Below are positions 27,406 to 34,937 of a stretch of DNA of 64,000 nt, piece by piece (position 1 is the stretch's first letter; each line of letters begins with the position of its first letter). Where the stretch lies: contig JAPDPR010000004.1 in NCBI GenBank assembly GCA_034506335.1, positions 66,351 through 130,350 of the forward strand. The letters are read 5' to 3'. A program made the translations under genes and the position numbers. Under the pieces are notes generated by a model. The model was not told where the DNA came from. It made no database searches and worked only from the letters and a program-made list of their open reading frames with translations. The stretch comes from a candidate division KSB1 bacterium. Its GTDB lineage: Bacteria; Zhuqueibacterota; Zhuqueibacteria; JANLFK01; Oleimicrobiaceae.

Positions 27406-28117
27406 CGCTGGTCTCTCGTGAACTTGTTCTTTCTTGGCCATAGTAGGCATGCGGTCCGTGCTTGCGCTGAAAGTGCTTTCGCAGTAGGTATTCTGGCAAA
27501 CTGCCTATCCTCTCGTGCAAGAGGAGCGTTTGGAAAGCCATCTGGGCCACTTTCTCCAACACGACGCTGGTATTCACTGCGTCCATTGGGCTTTGGCCCC
27601 AGGCGAACGGGCCGTGGCCGGCGAGCAACACAGCTGGCACTTCCAAGGGATTCAATCCAGAAAGGGTTTCGACGATCAGCAATCCGGTTGCGCGCTCATA
27701 GTCTTCTTCTGCTTCCTCTGCAGAGAGGTAGCGGGTGACGGGGATCGGCCCGTTGAAATGATCAGCGTGAGTCGTGCCCAAACAGGGGATGGGCAGACAG
27801 GCCTGCGCAAAGGAGGTGGCGTAGTTGCTGTGAGTGTGGGCGATTCCTCCTATTCCATCAAATGCCCGATAGAGAACCAGGTGCGTGGGGGTGTCCGACG
27901 AGGGCTTCCACTTGCCCTCGACAACCTTGCCCTCCAGGTCAACGACGACCATGTCCGCAGGAGTCATGTGTCGGTAATCAATGCCGCTGGGTTTGATCAC
28001 GACAAAGTTTTCCCCTGGGCTACGTCCGCTCACGTTGCCCCAAGTGAGCGTTACGAGGCCATGCTCGATTAGGGCGAGGTTAGCTTCGAGGACCTCCGCC
28101 CTTAGCTGTTCGAGCAT
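27383..28117 (-). CDS. araD: L-ribulose-5-phosphate 4-epimerase
   Basis: AraD makes D-xylulose-5-phosphate from L-ribulose-5-phosphate. The 244-aa class II aldolase-type fold has [17 protein letters not shown] near residue 48, the zinc ligands in AHTHSNYA and THADHF, and a later GHGPFAWG histidine. The family normally stops near HAYYGQ; here about 16 residues follow, read from DNA that also encodes the araA start. ATG at 28117 is preceded by GGAAGGAAAAGG and overlaps the araB end by 16 bases. The three enzymes therefore sit in an overlapping B-D-A order. Confidence 0.96.
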   Translation of the reverse strand: MLEQLRAEVLEANLALIEHGLVTLTWGNVSGRSPGENFVVIKPSGIDYRHMTPADMVVVDLEGKVVEGKWKPSSDTPTHLVLYRAFDGIGGIAHTHSNYATSFAQACLPIPCLGTTHADHFNGPIPVTRYLSAEEAEEDYERATGLLIVETLSGLNPLEVPAVLLAGHGPFAWGQSPMDAVNTSVVLEKVAQMAFQTLLLHERIGSLPEYLLRKHFQRKHGPHAYYGQERTSSRETSDEGLPQF

Positions 28118-29817
28118 CCCTTTTCCTTCCGCACCCTGTCCCTGATTTCCAGCAGGTCCTTCATCACGTTGTACATGTGCCCTGACCACTCACGGGTCCC
28201 GAAGGCATCATGCAGCTGGCGATAGAGCTTGTAGATCTGCTGGTAGATGCGATGGCTGGCTTGGTCCGGGTGGTAGACCTTGCCGGTGGCAGTCATCTTC
28301 TCCTTGGCCTCTCGGACCGTGTCGTATCCCCCGCGAGCCTTTCCGGCTGCCACTGCTGCGAAGATGGCTGCCCCTAACGCCGGCGCCTGATCGCTCCGGG
28401 CCACCTTCATCGGCCTTCCGGTGACGTCGGCATAAATTTGCATGAGAAGGGGGTTCTTGGTGGCCAGGCCGCCGCAGTTGACGATTTCGCGCGCAGGCAC
28501 GCCATAGCTCTGGATTCTGTCAATAATAGTCAGCGCCCCAAATGCAGTGGCTTCTATGAGCGCCCGATAGACCTCATGCGCCTGGGTGTGCAACGTCTGG
28601 CCAAGCAGCAAGCCGGTGAGGCGCACGTCCACCAGGATGGTACGATTCCCATTGTTCCAATCCAGGGCAAGCAATCCGCTCTCGCCCGGTCGGAGTCGTG
28701 CTGCCGCTTGTCCTAAGCGCTCGAACTTCTCCTCGGCGGTGGAGCCGTATGAGCCGGGCACGAGGCTATTGACAAACCACAAGAAGATGTCCCCTACGGC
28801 GGATTGCCCGGCTTCGATGCCATAGTAGCCGGGGAGCACCGAGCCATCGACGATGCCGCACACGCCGGGAATGGCCTCCAAGGGCTCTGAATTCGGCCAC
28901 ACCATGATGTCGCAGGTGCTGGTTCCGAGGATCTTCACCAAAACGCCCACGTCCACGCCCGCACCTACTGCCCCCATGTGAGCGTCGAATGCGCCCACGG
29001 TCACCACCACGTCCGTCGAAAGCCCCAACTTCTTCGCCCATTCGGGACTGAGGTTTCCTGCCTTTTGGTCAGCAGTGTAGGCCACCTGGTAAAGGCGGGA
29101 GCGCATCGCTGCTATCTCGGGGGACAGCTCCTTAAGGAACTCCTCATCGGGGAGTCCTCCCCATTCAGCGTTGTAGAGGGCCTTGTGGCCTGCGGCACAC
29201 ACGCTGCGCTTGATGCGCGCTGGATGTGTGTCTCCCACCAACAGGGCGGGGATCCAGTCACAGATTTCCACGAAACTATAGGTTGCGGCGAAGACCTCTG
29301 GTGCCACTTTCTGCAGGTGCCAGAGCTTGCTCCAGAACCACTCGGAGGAATAGGCTCCCCCTATTTTGGCCAGGTAGTGGGGTCTAAGCTTTTGCGCGAT
29401 CTCCGTGATCTTCTGTGCCTCGGCGTAGCTAGTATGGTCTTTCCAGAGCCAGACCATCGCCGCAGGGTTGTCTCGAAAGCGTTCGAAGAAGCAGAGGGGC
29501 ACGCCCTCTTCATCAACGGCAACTGGACTACTCCCGGTGGTGTCAATGCCGATGCCGATAATCTGGTCCGGCGAAAATGTTCGCTCGTTTTCTCTGGCAC
29601 GCGTAATTACTCCTGGGATGACGGTTTCGAGTCCGGTCACATAGTCCGCCGGGTTCTGACGCGCCAAGTTGGGGTCCGCTGGGTCGAGGATTATCCCGGC
29701 GGTGCCAGAGGGGTATTGATAGACCGTGGTGGCCAACTCCCGGCCGTCGGTAATATCCACGAGCACGGCCCGGCAGGAGTTTGTCCCAAAGTCGATGCCT
29801 ATGGTGTACTTGCCCAA
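28102..29817 (-). CDS. araB: Ribulokinase (TTG start)
   Basis: AraB phosphorylates L-ribulose. The 571-aa FGGY-family kinase begins with KYTIGIDFGTNS, the N-terminal ATP-binding phosphate-1 motif, and later has GIGIDTTGSSP, VTVGAFDAHMGAVGAG and NCGGLATKNPL. I place the start at TTG 29817, because GGGAGA lies seven bases upstream and the family's first strand follows at once. The only in-frame ATG (29919) would lie inside the upstream transporter gene and add 34 unrelated residues. It follows the transporter by 43 bp. Confidence 0.94.
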   Translation of the reverse strand: MGKYTIGIDFGTNSCRAVLVDITDGRELATTVYQYPSGTAGIILDPADPNLARQNPADYVTGLETVIPGVITRARENERTFSPDQIIGIGIDTTGSSPVAVDEEGVPLCFFERFRDNPAAMVWLWKDHTSYAEAQKITEIAQKLRPHYLAKIGGAYSSEWFWSKLWHLQKVAPEVFAATYSFVEICDWIPALLVGDTHPARIKRSVCAAGHKALYNAEWGGLPDEEFLKELSPEIAAMRSRLYQVAYTADQKAGNLSPEWAKKLGLSTDVVVTVGAFDAHMGAVGAGVDVGVLVKILGTSTCDIMVWPNSEPLEAIPGVCGIVDGSVLPGYYGIEAGQSAVGDIFLWFVNSLVPGSYGSTAEEKFERLGQAAARLRPGESGLLALDWNNGNRTILVDVRLTGLLLGQTLHTQAHEVYRALIEATAFGALTIIDRIQSYGVPAREIVNCGGLATKNPLLMQIYADVTGRPMKVARSDQAPALGAAIFAAVAAGKARGGYDTVREAKEKMTATGKVYHPDQASHRIYQQIYKLYRQLHDAFGTREWSGHMYNVMKDLLEIRDRVRKEKGCSNS

Positions 29818-29860
29818 GCTCGTTCTCCCTTTTTCGCGAAGGTTAAGACGGTCGGCTCCT

Positions 29861-31606
29861 CTACCCGGAGAAATAGATATACGCCATGATGATGAAAAGC
29901 ACGAGGAGCACCGAGGCAAACACGTCTCGCTTATTCCAGCTTGCCCGCGATTCGCGGCGCTGCTCCTCCGTGGTGGTGCCGAACGTCAAGCCGGTCAGCT
30001 TCGCGTAAGGTGGCTCTGGGGTCGCATAGCTCACCACAATCATGACCACAACGGTCACGGCGGTGATGAAAAGACTGTAGTACTGGAAGTAGATGTGGTT
30101 TACGATCCATAGGAATGACCCCGGCGCGTAGTGCACATGAAAGAGCTTAACAGGCGTATCCACTGCCAGCCTAAAGAGCCCCAGCGCAAATCCGGTGAGC
30201 AATGCTGCCACACATCCTCTTGCGTTCATGCGCCGCCAGAACACGCCCATGAAGAACACGACAAAGATTGGTGGGGCAAGGTAGGACTGCACACCTTGCA
30301 GATAGTCGTACAACCCTTTGCCGCCACGGATCACCGGGATCCAGAACAGTCCGATGACGACCATGACGGTCGTGGCCATTCGTCCCACCCACACGAGGTG
30401 CCTTTGACTTGCTTCAGGGCGGAAACGTGAGTAGAAATCGATGGTGAAGAGCGTTGCAGAGGCGTTGAATACACCTGCCAAGGAGCTCATCAGCGCGGCC
30501 AGCAGACCAGCGACGACGATGCCTCGTACGCCGACCGGCAGCACATGGGCGACCAGCAGCGGAAACGCGCGCTGGGCATTTTCGCGGATTATTTCCCCAT
30601 TTGGGCCGAGCAGTTGACTCTGCAATACAGGAATCTTTCCACTTACGGCCAGAGCATAGACGATCATGCCAGGGATGATGAAGATGAACACTGGGAGCAG
30701 CTTGAAGAACCCCGCGCAGATAGCCCCGCGCCGAGCTTGCTGTTCGTTCGGTGCGCCCAGGGCCCTCTGCACGATGTACTGGTCGGTGGTCCAGTACCAA
30801 AGGCCGATGATGGGAGCGCAAAAGAGCATGCCGACCCAGGGGTAGTTGTCATTGAAATACCAAGCCATGCGCCCGGCTTCAAGCACGGGTGCCCAGGTGC
30901 CTTCCACGCCCTTTGGCACCAAGGGCTTCCACAAGTTGAACATTTCTGAACCGGCCACCGCGCGTAGTGTCTCCCAACCTCCGAGGGCGTGAAGGCCAAA
31001 AAGCGTGACGAGGATGGAACCAACTACGAGCACGATGGTTTGCAGGGCCTCTGTGTAAGCGACGGCTCGAAGCCCCCCGAGGATGGTGTAAATTCCGGTC
31101 AGAACAATCACCAGTATGGAACCGACCCAGAAACTGTCCATCCCCAGGAAGCGCACTTCAGGCAGAAGGACGCTGAAGACAATGCCGCCGGCAAAAATGC
31201 CCACGGCAATCTTGGTGAGTACGTAGGCGATCAGTGAGATGGCCGAGAGAATCGTGCGCGCCGAGGCGGAGTAGCGGCGCTGCAGGAACTCGGGCATGGT
31301 GAAGACCCTGGAGCGCATGTAGAAGGGCACCATTACCCAGGCGAGCACCAAGAGACACCAGGCGTGGAGTTCATAGTGCGCCATAGCCACGCCATCGGTG
31401 GCGCCTGAGCCCGCCAATCCGACCAGGTGTTCGGAACCGATATTTGAGGCGAAAATCGAAGCGCCGACGATGAACCACCCCAGGTGCCGCCCGGCCAAAA
31501 AGTATTCCGTAGAGGTGTTCTGCCTTTGCCGGATGACCCACCAGGCAATCCCCAGGACGACGGCAAAGTATCCGGCGATGATGATCCAGTCCAAGGTTTG
31601 TAGCAT
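29861..31606 (-). CDS. Sodium/solute symporter (SSS family), likely arabinose uptake
   Basis: The 581-aa membrane protein has about 14 hydrophobic segments and SGLT-type sequence: STEYFLAGRHLGWF near residue 33, ASIFASNIGSEHLVGLAG near 50, and GGLRAVAYTEALQ near 178. SSS proteins import sugars or other solutes with sodium. Its place as first gene of an araB-araD-araA operon makes L-arabinose (or an arabinose oligomer) the likely substrate, although the sequence alone cannot show this. GGAGGG precedes the ATG by seven bases. The promoter is at 32094-32122. Confidence 0.9.
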   Translation of the reverse strand: MLQTLDWIIIAGYFAVVLGIAWWVIRQRQNTSTEYFLAGRHLGWFIVGASIFASNIGSEHLVGLAGSGATDGVAMAHYELHAWCLLVLAWVMVPFYMRSRVFTMPEFLQRRYSASARTILSAISLIAYVLTKIAVGIFAGGIVFSVLLPEVRFLGMDSFWVGSILVIVLTGIYTILGGLRAVAYTEALQTIVLVVGSILVTLFGLHALGGWETLRAVAGSEMFNLWKPLVPKGVEGTWAPVLEAGRMAWYFNDNYPWVGMLFCAPIIGLWYWTTDQYIVQRALGAPNEQQARRGAICAGFFKLLPVFIFIIPGMIVYALAVSGKIPVLQSQLLGPNGEIIRENAQRAFPLLVAHVLPVGVRGIVVAGLLAALMSSLAGVFNASATLFTIDFYSRFRPEASQRHLVWVGRMATTVMVVIGLFWIPVIRGGKGLYDYLQGVQSYLAPPIFVVFFMGVFWRRMNARGCVAALLTGFALGLFRLAVDTPVKLFHVHYAPGSFLWIVNHIYFQYYSLFITAVTVVVMIVVSYATPEPPYAKLTGLTFGTTTEEQRRESRASWNKRDVFASVLLVLFIIMAYIYFSG

Positions 31607-32093
31607 GTCCGTTCCCTCCGGGTCCTATGACCGTCAATCTGCGCTGCGACACTGTGCTTGGCACAGAGGCCCTGTCCGTCTCCGGGAACAGATGAGGCAG
31701 GACGCGATCGGTGACTCGCACGCATCCCCCTCCGGAGGGACAGACCTCCGCCTATGGCATTGCCCCGACCTGTGTCGGGCACCTATGATCTTCGCACCGG
31801 CGGGGAGACACAACGAACGAGGGGCACTTCCGCGCTGCCCCATGTTGCAAGGCGAAAGAAGGACCAGGAGAGGGTTCTCTGCGCCGTCCCTTTCGCGGGA
31901 AAATGTAATCTCGATTCGGCAGGGTGTGAACCTGGGAAACCGGTGTGGGGTGATTAGGAGGATACCAGCTGTGGCATTTCGTGGTGTACATCGGCCGCAA
32001 GCAACCCAAAGCCTTGTCCGCCTCTGTGGCAGCAAGGAAGCTCCTGTCTTGTGCACTCCCGTGCATGGATAAGTGCGCCGGCACTCGAAGGGT

Positions 32094-32122
32094 ATTTTAC
32101 CAATTCCGGCGCTCAATGTCAA
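32094..32122 (-). promoter_or_regulatory. Predicted promoter of the arabinose operon
   Basis: On the minus strand, a perfect TTGACA (32117-32122), a 17-base spacer and TAAAAT (32094-32099) form the best sigma-70-like promoter in the window. Transcription would start near 32087, some 480 bases before the symporter ATG at 31606. Just upstream of the -35 (32132-32138) is a run of seven G on the plus strand. Confidence 0.7.
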
Positions 32123-32291
32123 GTTCTTTTTGGGGGGGTAGAGATCTGGACACATGGCGCAACCCTCATACTTTCTGCGGCGGTTAGGCAGGTTGCCGGA
32201 GGGAGGGGCCAATCGCCCTGTTCCTGCGCAGTGAAACGTCTTCCTCCCTGAGAATCGAAGGCCACCGTGCGCATTTGCGTGAGGAGGTTTC

Positions 32292-32306
32292 TTGAACCTG
32301 GTTCAA
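32292..32306. repeat. Perfect 15-bp palindrome, candidate operator
   Basis: TTGAACC, one base, GGTTCAA. It lies between the arabinose-operon promoter and the rightward promoter at 32570-32598, about 170 bases upstream of the former's -35 box. The size and symmetry suit a dimeric regulator. Confidence 0.45.
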
Positions 32307-32569
32307 AAGTGGTCGTGAGCTAGCACCTCCGGGACGCATTGCACGATGTGCGGCGACGCTGGGAGACACAGGTTGAAACGCGTGAAAGTCGCTAGCGGCT
32401 GTAAGATCGCTCCAGCCAGCACGACTTACCCGCAGGGCGCACCACCCGGGGTCAAAAGCCGGGTAGTGTGGCTGGCAGAGCTCTTATCCCTTGCGGCACC
32501 CTACCCGGTCGCCCCAAGAGGGGGAGCGGAAATCTGGTCTGACCATCGAGCCCCTTGCTCACATTCTCC

Positions 32570-32598
32570 TTGCATTTTTCCCTCATGCTGCTTACTTT
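32570..32598 (+). promoter_or_regulatory. Predicted promoter of the GlsB-like gene
   Basis: TTGCAT (32570-32575), a 17-base spacer and TACTTT (32593-32598) followed by TG, so the -10 reads TAnnTTTG, the Bacteroidota -7 consensus. Transcription would start near 32606, about 52 bases before the ATG at 32658. Confidence 0.6.
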
Positions 32599-32657
32599 TG
32601 GCGCGTCAGTCCGTGGTGCAAAGTCAAACCTTTTCGCACGGAACGCGCGGAGGCCAT

Positions 32658-32915
32658 ATGTCGCTGCTGGGATTTTTGGTGCTGCTGCTGGTCGCGGCAG
32701 TGTGCGGATCCGTCGGCGCCGCCATCGCCGGCTTCTCGCGGCCCGGATGCCTGGCCAATATCGCCATCGGGTTGATAGGCGCCGTAATCGGCAGCTGGCT
32801 AGCCAACCAATTGCACGCCCCGCCATTCCTCGTGGTGGCCCGCATCCCGGTGTTCTGGGCAGTCATTGGCGCCGCCCTGTTCATGGCCATAATCGGCGCG
32901 ATCAGCAGAAGATAG
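32658..32915 (+). CDS. Small membrane protein, GlsB/YeaQ/YmgE (transglycosylase-associated) family
   Basis: This 85-aa protein consists almost entirely of three hydrophobic segments with glycine-rich turns: VCGSVGAAIAGFSRPGCL, NIAIGLIGAVIGSWLA and FWAVIGAALFMAIIGAIS. It ends with two arginines. The arrangement is typical of the GlsB/YeaQ/YmgE family, stress-related inner-membrane proteins of unknown biochemical role. The start is fixed by GCGGAGG five bases before the ATG; the reading frame stays open far upstream, but that sequence is not protein-like. A promoter with TAnnTTTG lies 60 bases upstream. It ends 36 bases before the serine hydrolase gene. Confidence 0.82.
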   Translation: MSLLGFLVLLLVAAVCGSVGAAIAGFSRPGCLANIAIGLIGAVIGSWLANQLHAPPFLVVARIPVFWAVIGAALFMAIIGAISRR

Positions 32916-32951
32916 CGCCCCGCCCCCACCTAGTCAGGGTAAGGAGCTCAT

Positions 32952-34148
32952 ATGCGCACCATCCGCATCCTTGCTGCCTTGGTGTTGTGCGTGTTTTCCG
33001 CCAGTGGAGTCTTTGCCGGCCTCCCCCAGGGGCGGCCCGAGCAAGTGGGGATGTCCGCAGCTCAGCTTGCGCTTGCAGACAGCCTTGTCCTCCAGGCCAT
33101 TCGCAACCAGGAGATTCCCGGCGCGGTGCTGTTGGTCATGCGCCATGGCCGCGTGGTTGTGCACAAGGCCTTCGGGAATTGTCAGCTTGTCCCGGTGCCG
33201 CGCCCGATGAGTGAGGACATGATCTTTGACCTGGCGTCAATTACCAAACCGGTGGCAACCGCGACCTCGGTGATGATCTTGGTGGAACAAGGCAAGCTTC
33301 GGCTTGAGGACAAGGTGAAGCTTTTCGTACCTTCGTTCACCCCGTACATCGACGAACACGGCGCCAGCGGTGAGGACGCGTGCATCTGGCACCTTCTCAC
33401 CCATACTTCCGGCCTCCCACCCTACACGAACGCCGACAGCGTTGCCAAGCGCTACGGGAGCCCCTGCCGTACTGACTCGCTGGTTGCGTACATTTCCAGG
33501 CTGAAGAAGCTGAATCCTCCGGGAAAGGCGTTCCACTACAGCTGTTTGGGCTTTATCACCCTGGCGCACATTGTGCACAAGGTGAGCGGCCACCCCTTGG
33601 ATGAATTCGCACGGACACACATCTTCGAGCCTTTGGGCATGCGGAGCACAACCTTCTGCCCGGACAGTACCCTGCTTCCGCGGGTGGTCCCCACTGAGGT
33701 GGTGCAAGGCGCCCCGTTGTGCGGCGTGGTGCACGATCCCCTTGCCAGGTTGCAGGGCGGCGTCTCGGGCAACGCTGGGCTCTTTTCCAGTGCCGAGGAC
33801 TTGGCTGTGTTCGCGCAGATGATGCTCAGTGAGGGAGAATACGGGGGAAGGCGCATCCTTAGTCCGCTCGCGGTGCGCCTCATGACTTCCGTCTACCCTA
33901 AGGTGGCGGAAATGGGCCGCGGCCTGGGCTGGGATGTACGCAGTGTCTATGCATCAAACGCCGGTGACCTGTTCCCTGGCGGGTACGGGCACACGGGCTA
34001 CACTGGCACTTCAATTTGGATAGACCCCACCACGGACACGGTCGTAATCCTTCTTACCAACCGCGTCCACCCAAAGGATGTGGGTAGCGTCGTGCGCCTG
34101 CGCAGCCTAGTGGCAAATGTGGTGGCCGGTGCGATTGTCTCCCCCTAG
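32952..34148 (+). CDS. Exported serine hydrolase, class C beta-lactamase/esterase family
   Basis: The 398-aa precursor has a signal peptide (cleavage near SGVFAG) and a class C beta-lactamase-like domain with catalytic SITK at 96-99, a tyrosine motif YSCLGF near 196, and HTGYTG in place of KTG near the end. Family members are DD-peptidases, beta-lactamases, esterases or D-amino-acid hydrolases, and the motifs alone do not choose between them. No lipobox is visible, so it should be periplasmic. AAGGAG precedes the ATG. It is convergent with the lipoprotein gene at 34201. Its surroundings (AmpG-like permease, PBPs) suit a cell-wall role, which is an inference. Confidence 0.88.
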   Translation: MRTIRILAALVLCVFSASGVFAGLPQGRPEQVGMSAAQLALADSLVLQAIRNQEIPGAVLLVMRHGRVVVHKAFGNCQLVPVPRPMSEDMIFDLASITKPVATATSVMILVEQGKLRLEDKVKLFVPSFTPYIDEHGASGEDACIWHLLTHTSGLPPYTNADSVAKRYGSPCRTDSLVAYISRLKKLNPPGKAFHYSCLGFITLAHIVHKVSGHPLDEFARTHIFEPLGMRSTTFCPDSTLLPRVVPTEVVQGAPLCGVVHDPLARLQGGVSGNAGLFSSAEDLAVFAQMMLSEGEYGGRRILSPLAVRLMTSVYPKVAEMGRGLGWDVRSVYASNAGDLFPGGYGHTGYTGTSIWIDPTTDTVVILLTNRVHPKDVGSVVRLRSLVANVVAGAIVSP

Positions 34149-34200
34149 CGGGAAACGCCCGGCGTGCCTGGGCTAAGGGCCTTGCCCGCCAAAGGAGGGC

Positions 34201-34809
34201 TCAGTCTTCCTTGATTGCCCAGAAGTGAAACGGCGGTGTCGGGAACCGGTCGATGGCCTTGAGGTAGTGGCCCGGCCTGAACAGAAACCCGGGACCTTGG
34301 CGCTGCACTTTGCCGTTCACCTTCCAGACACCGTATGAGGCGCCGAAGTAACGCTCGCCGTTTTGCACCGGTGTGATCTGAAAGACGATCTCGTACGTGA
34401 TGGTGGTCTCCGGCGCGCAGAAGGTGTACGTGTAGTGCTCGCCCCGCCGGGCCGTCGTCTTGAAAAGCAGCTCCTCTCGGACCAGTCCCCTTGCGGTGTC
34501 CACGTGGGCAAAGAACAGGCCGTCCTCGGCCGGGCGCACCGCGAAGAAGTCTCCTAATGGCAGATAGTCTTTGCCCTGGAGGATCACCGGCTCCCCGATT
34601 CGCCACTCCACGGTCTCGGTCATGCGGGCCGGCCCCGGCAGACTGTCGTAAATCGCGTGTCGATAGGTCCAGCAAGTGCCGGGGCTGAGCGGCATAAGCT
34701 CAATCCCACCCGGGAGCCGCTCTGGTACGGACGTGGGCCACTTTTCCCCGCACGCAAGCAGCAGCGAGGTCAGCACCACGGCGGTGAGCACCAGAGTGCA
34801 CGCACGCAT
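34201..34809 (-). CDS. Hypothetical lipoprotein
   Basis: A 202-aa product with a clear signal peptide and lipobox (TSLLLACGEK), so it is probably attached to the outer or inner membrane. The remainder is rich in beta-strand-forming residues and aromatic residues (TCWTYRHAIYD, HYTYTFCAPETTITYEI), suggesting a beta-sandwich or small barrel. I do not recognise the family. GGAGGGG precedes the ATG. It lies 128 bp downstream of the AmpG-like permease gene on the same strand, so it may be co-transcribed with rocD and the permease. Confidence 0.75.
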   Translation of the reverse strand: MRACTLVLTAVVLTSLLLACGEKWPTSVPERLPGGIELMPLSPGTCWTYRHAIYDSLPGPARMTETVEWRIGEPVILQGKDYLPLGDFFAVRPAEDGLFFAHVDTARGLVREELLFKTTARRGEHYTYTFCAPETTITYEIVFQITPVQNGERYFGASYGVWKVNGKVQRQGPGFLFRPGHYLKAIDRFPTPPFHFWAIKED

Positions 34810-34937
34810 CGCTCTTTCCCCTCCTTTTACAGCTAGACCCTCTGTGAAGGAAACACCCGGGCTAAATAATCCGCTACCTGAGTGGGGCCATTTCCCACCT
34901 GCAGCAGGACCACAGCCCTTCCCCTATTCCTAACCCG

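Larger units (their letters stand above)
31607..32569. other. Long intergenic/leader region between arabinose operon and GlsB-like gene
   Basis: Nearly 1 kb without a convincing gene on either strand. The left half (31607-32087) is the predicted untranslated leader of the arabinose operon. It contains a CCCTCCGGAGGG palindrome near 31728-31739 and a CCCGAC/GTCGGG hairpin at 31764-31779. The arabinose promoter is at 32094-32122, with a T5G7 tract immediately upstream of it (32127-32138). A perfect 15-bp palindrome lies at 32292-32306. No arabinose regulator gene is present in the window. Confidence 0.6.

Noticed and set aside
31752..32084. 110-codon open frame in the arabinose leader
   Set aside because: Cys/Arg/Pro-rich composition, no ribosome site, and no family; treated as leader DNA.
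32346..32657. Upstream extension of the GlsB-like gene
   Set aside because: The extra residues are not protein-like, and a good ribosome site and promoter fix the start at 32658.
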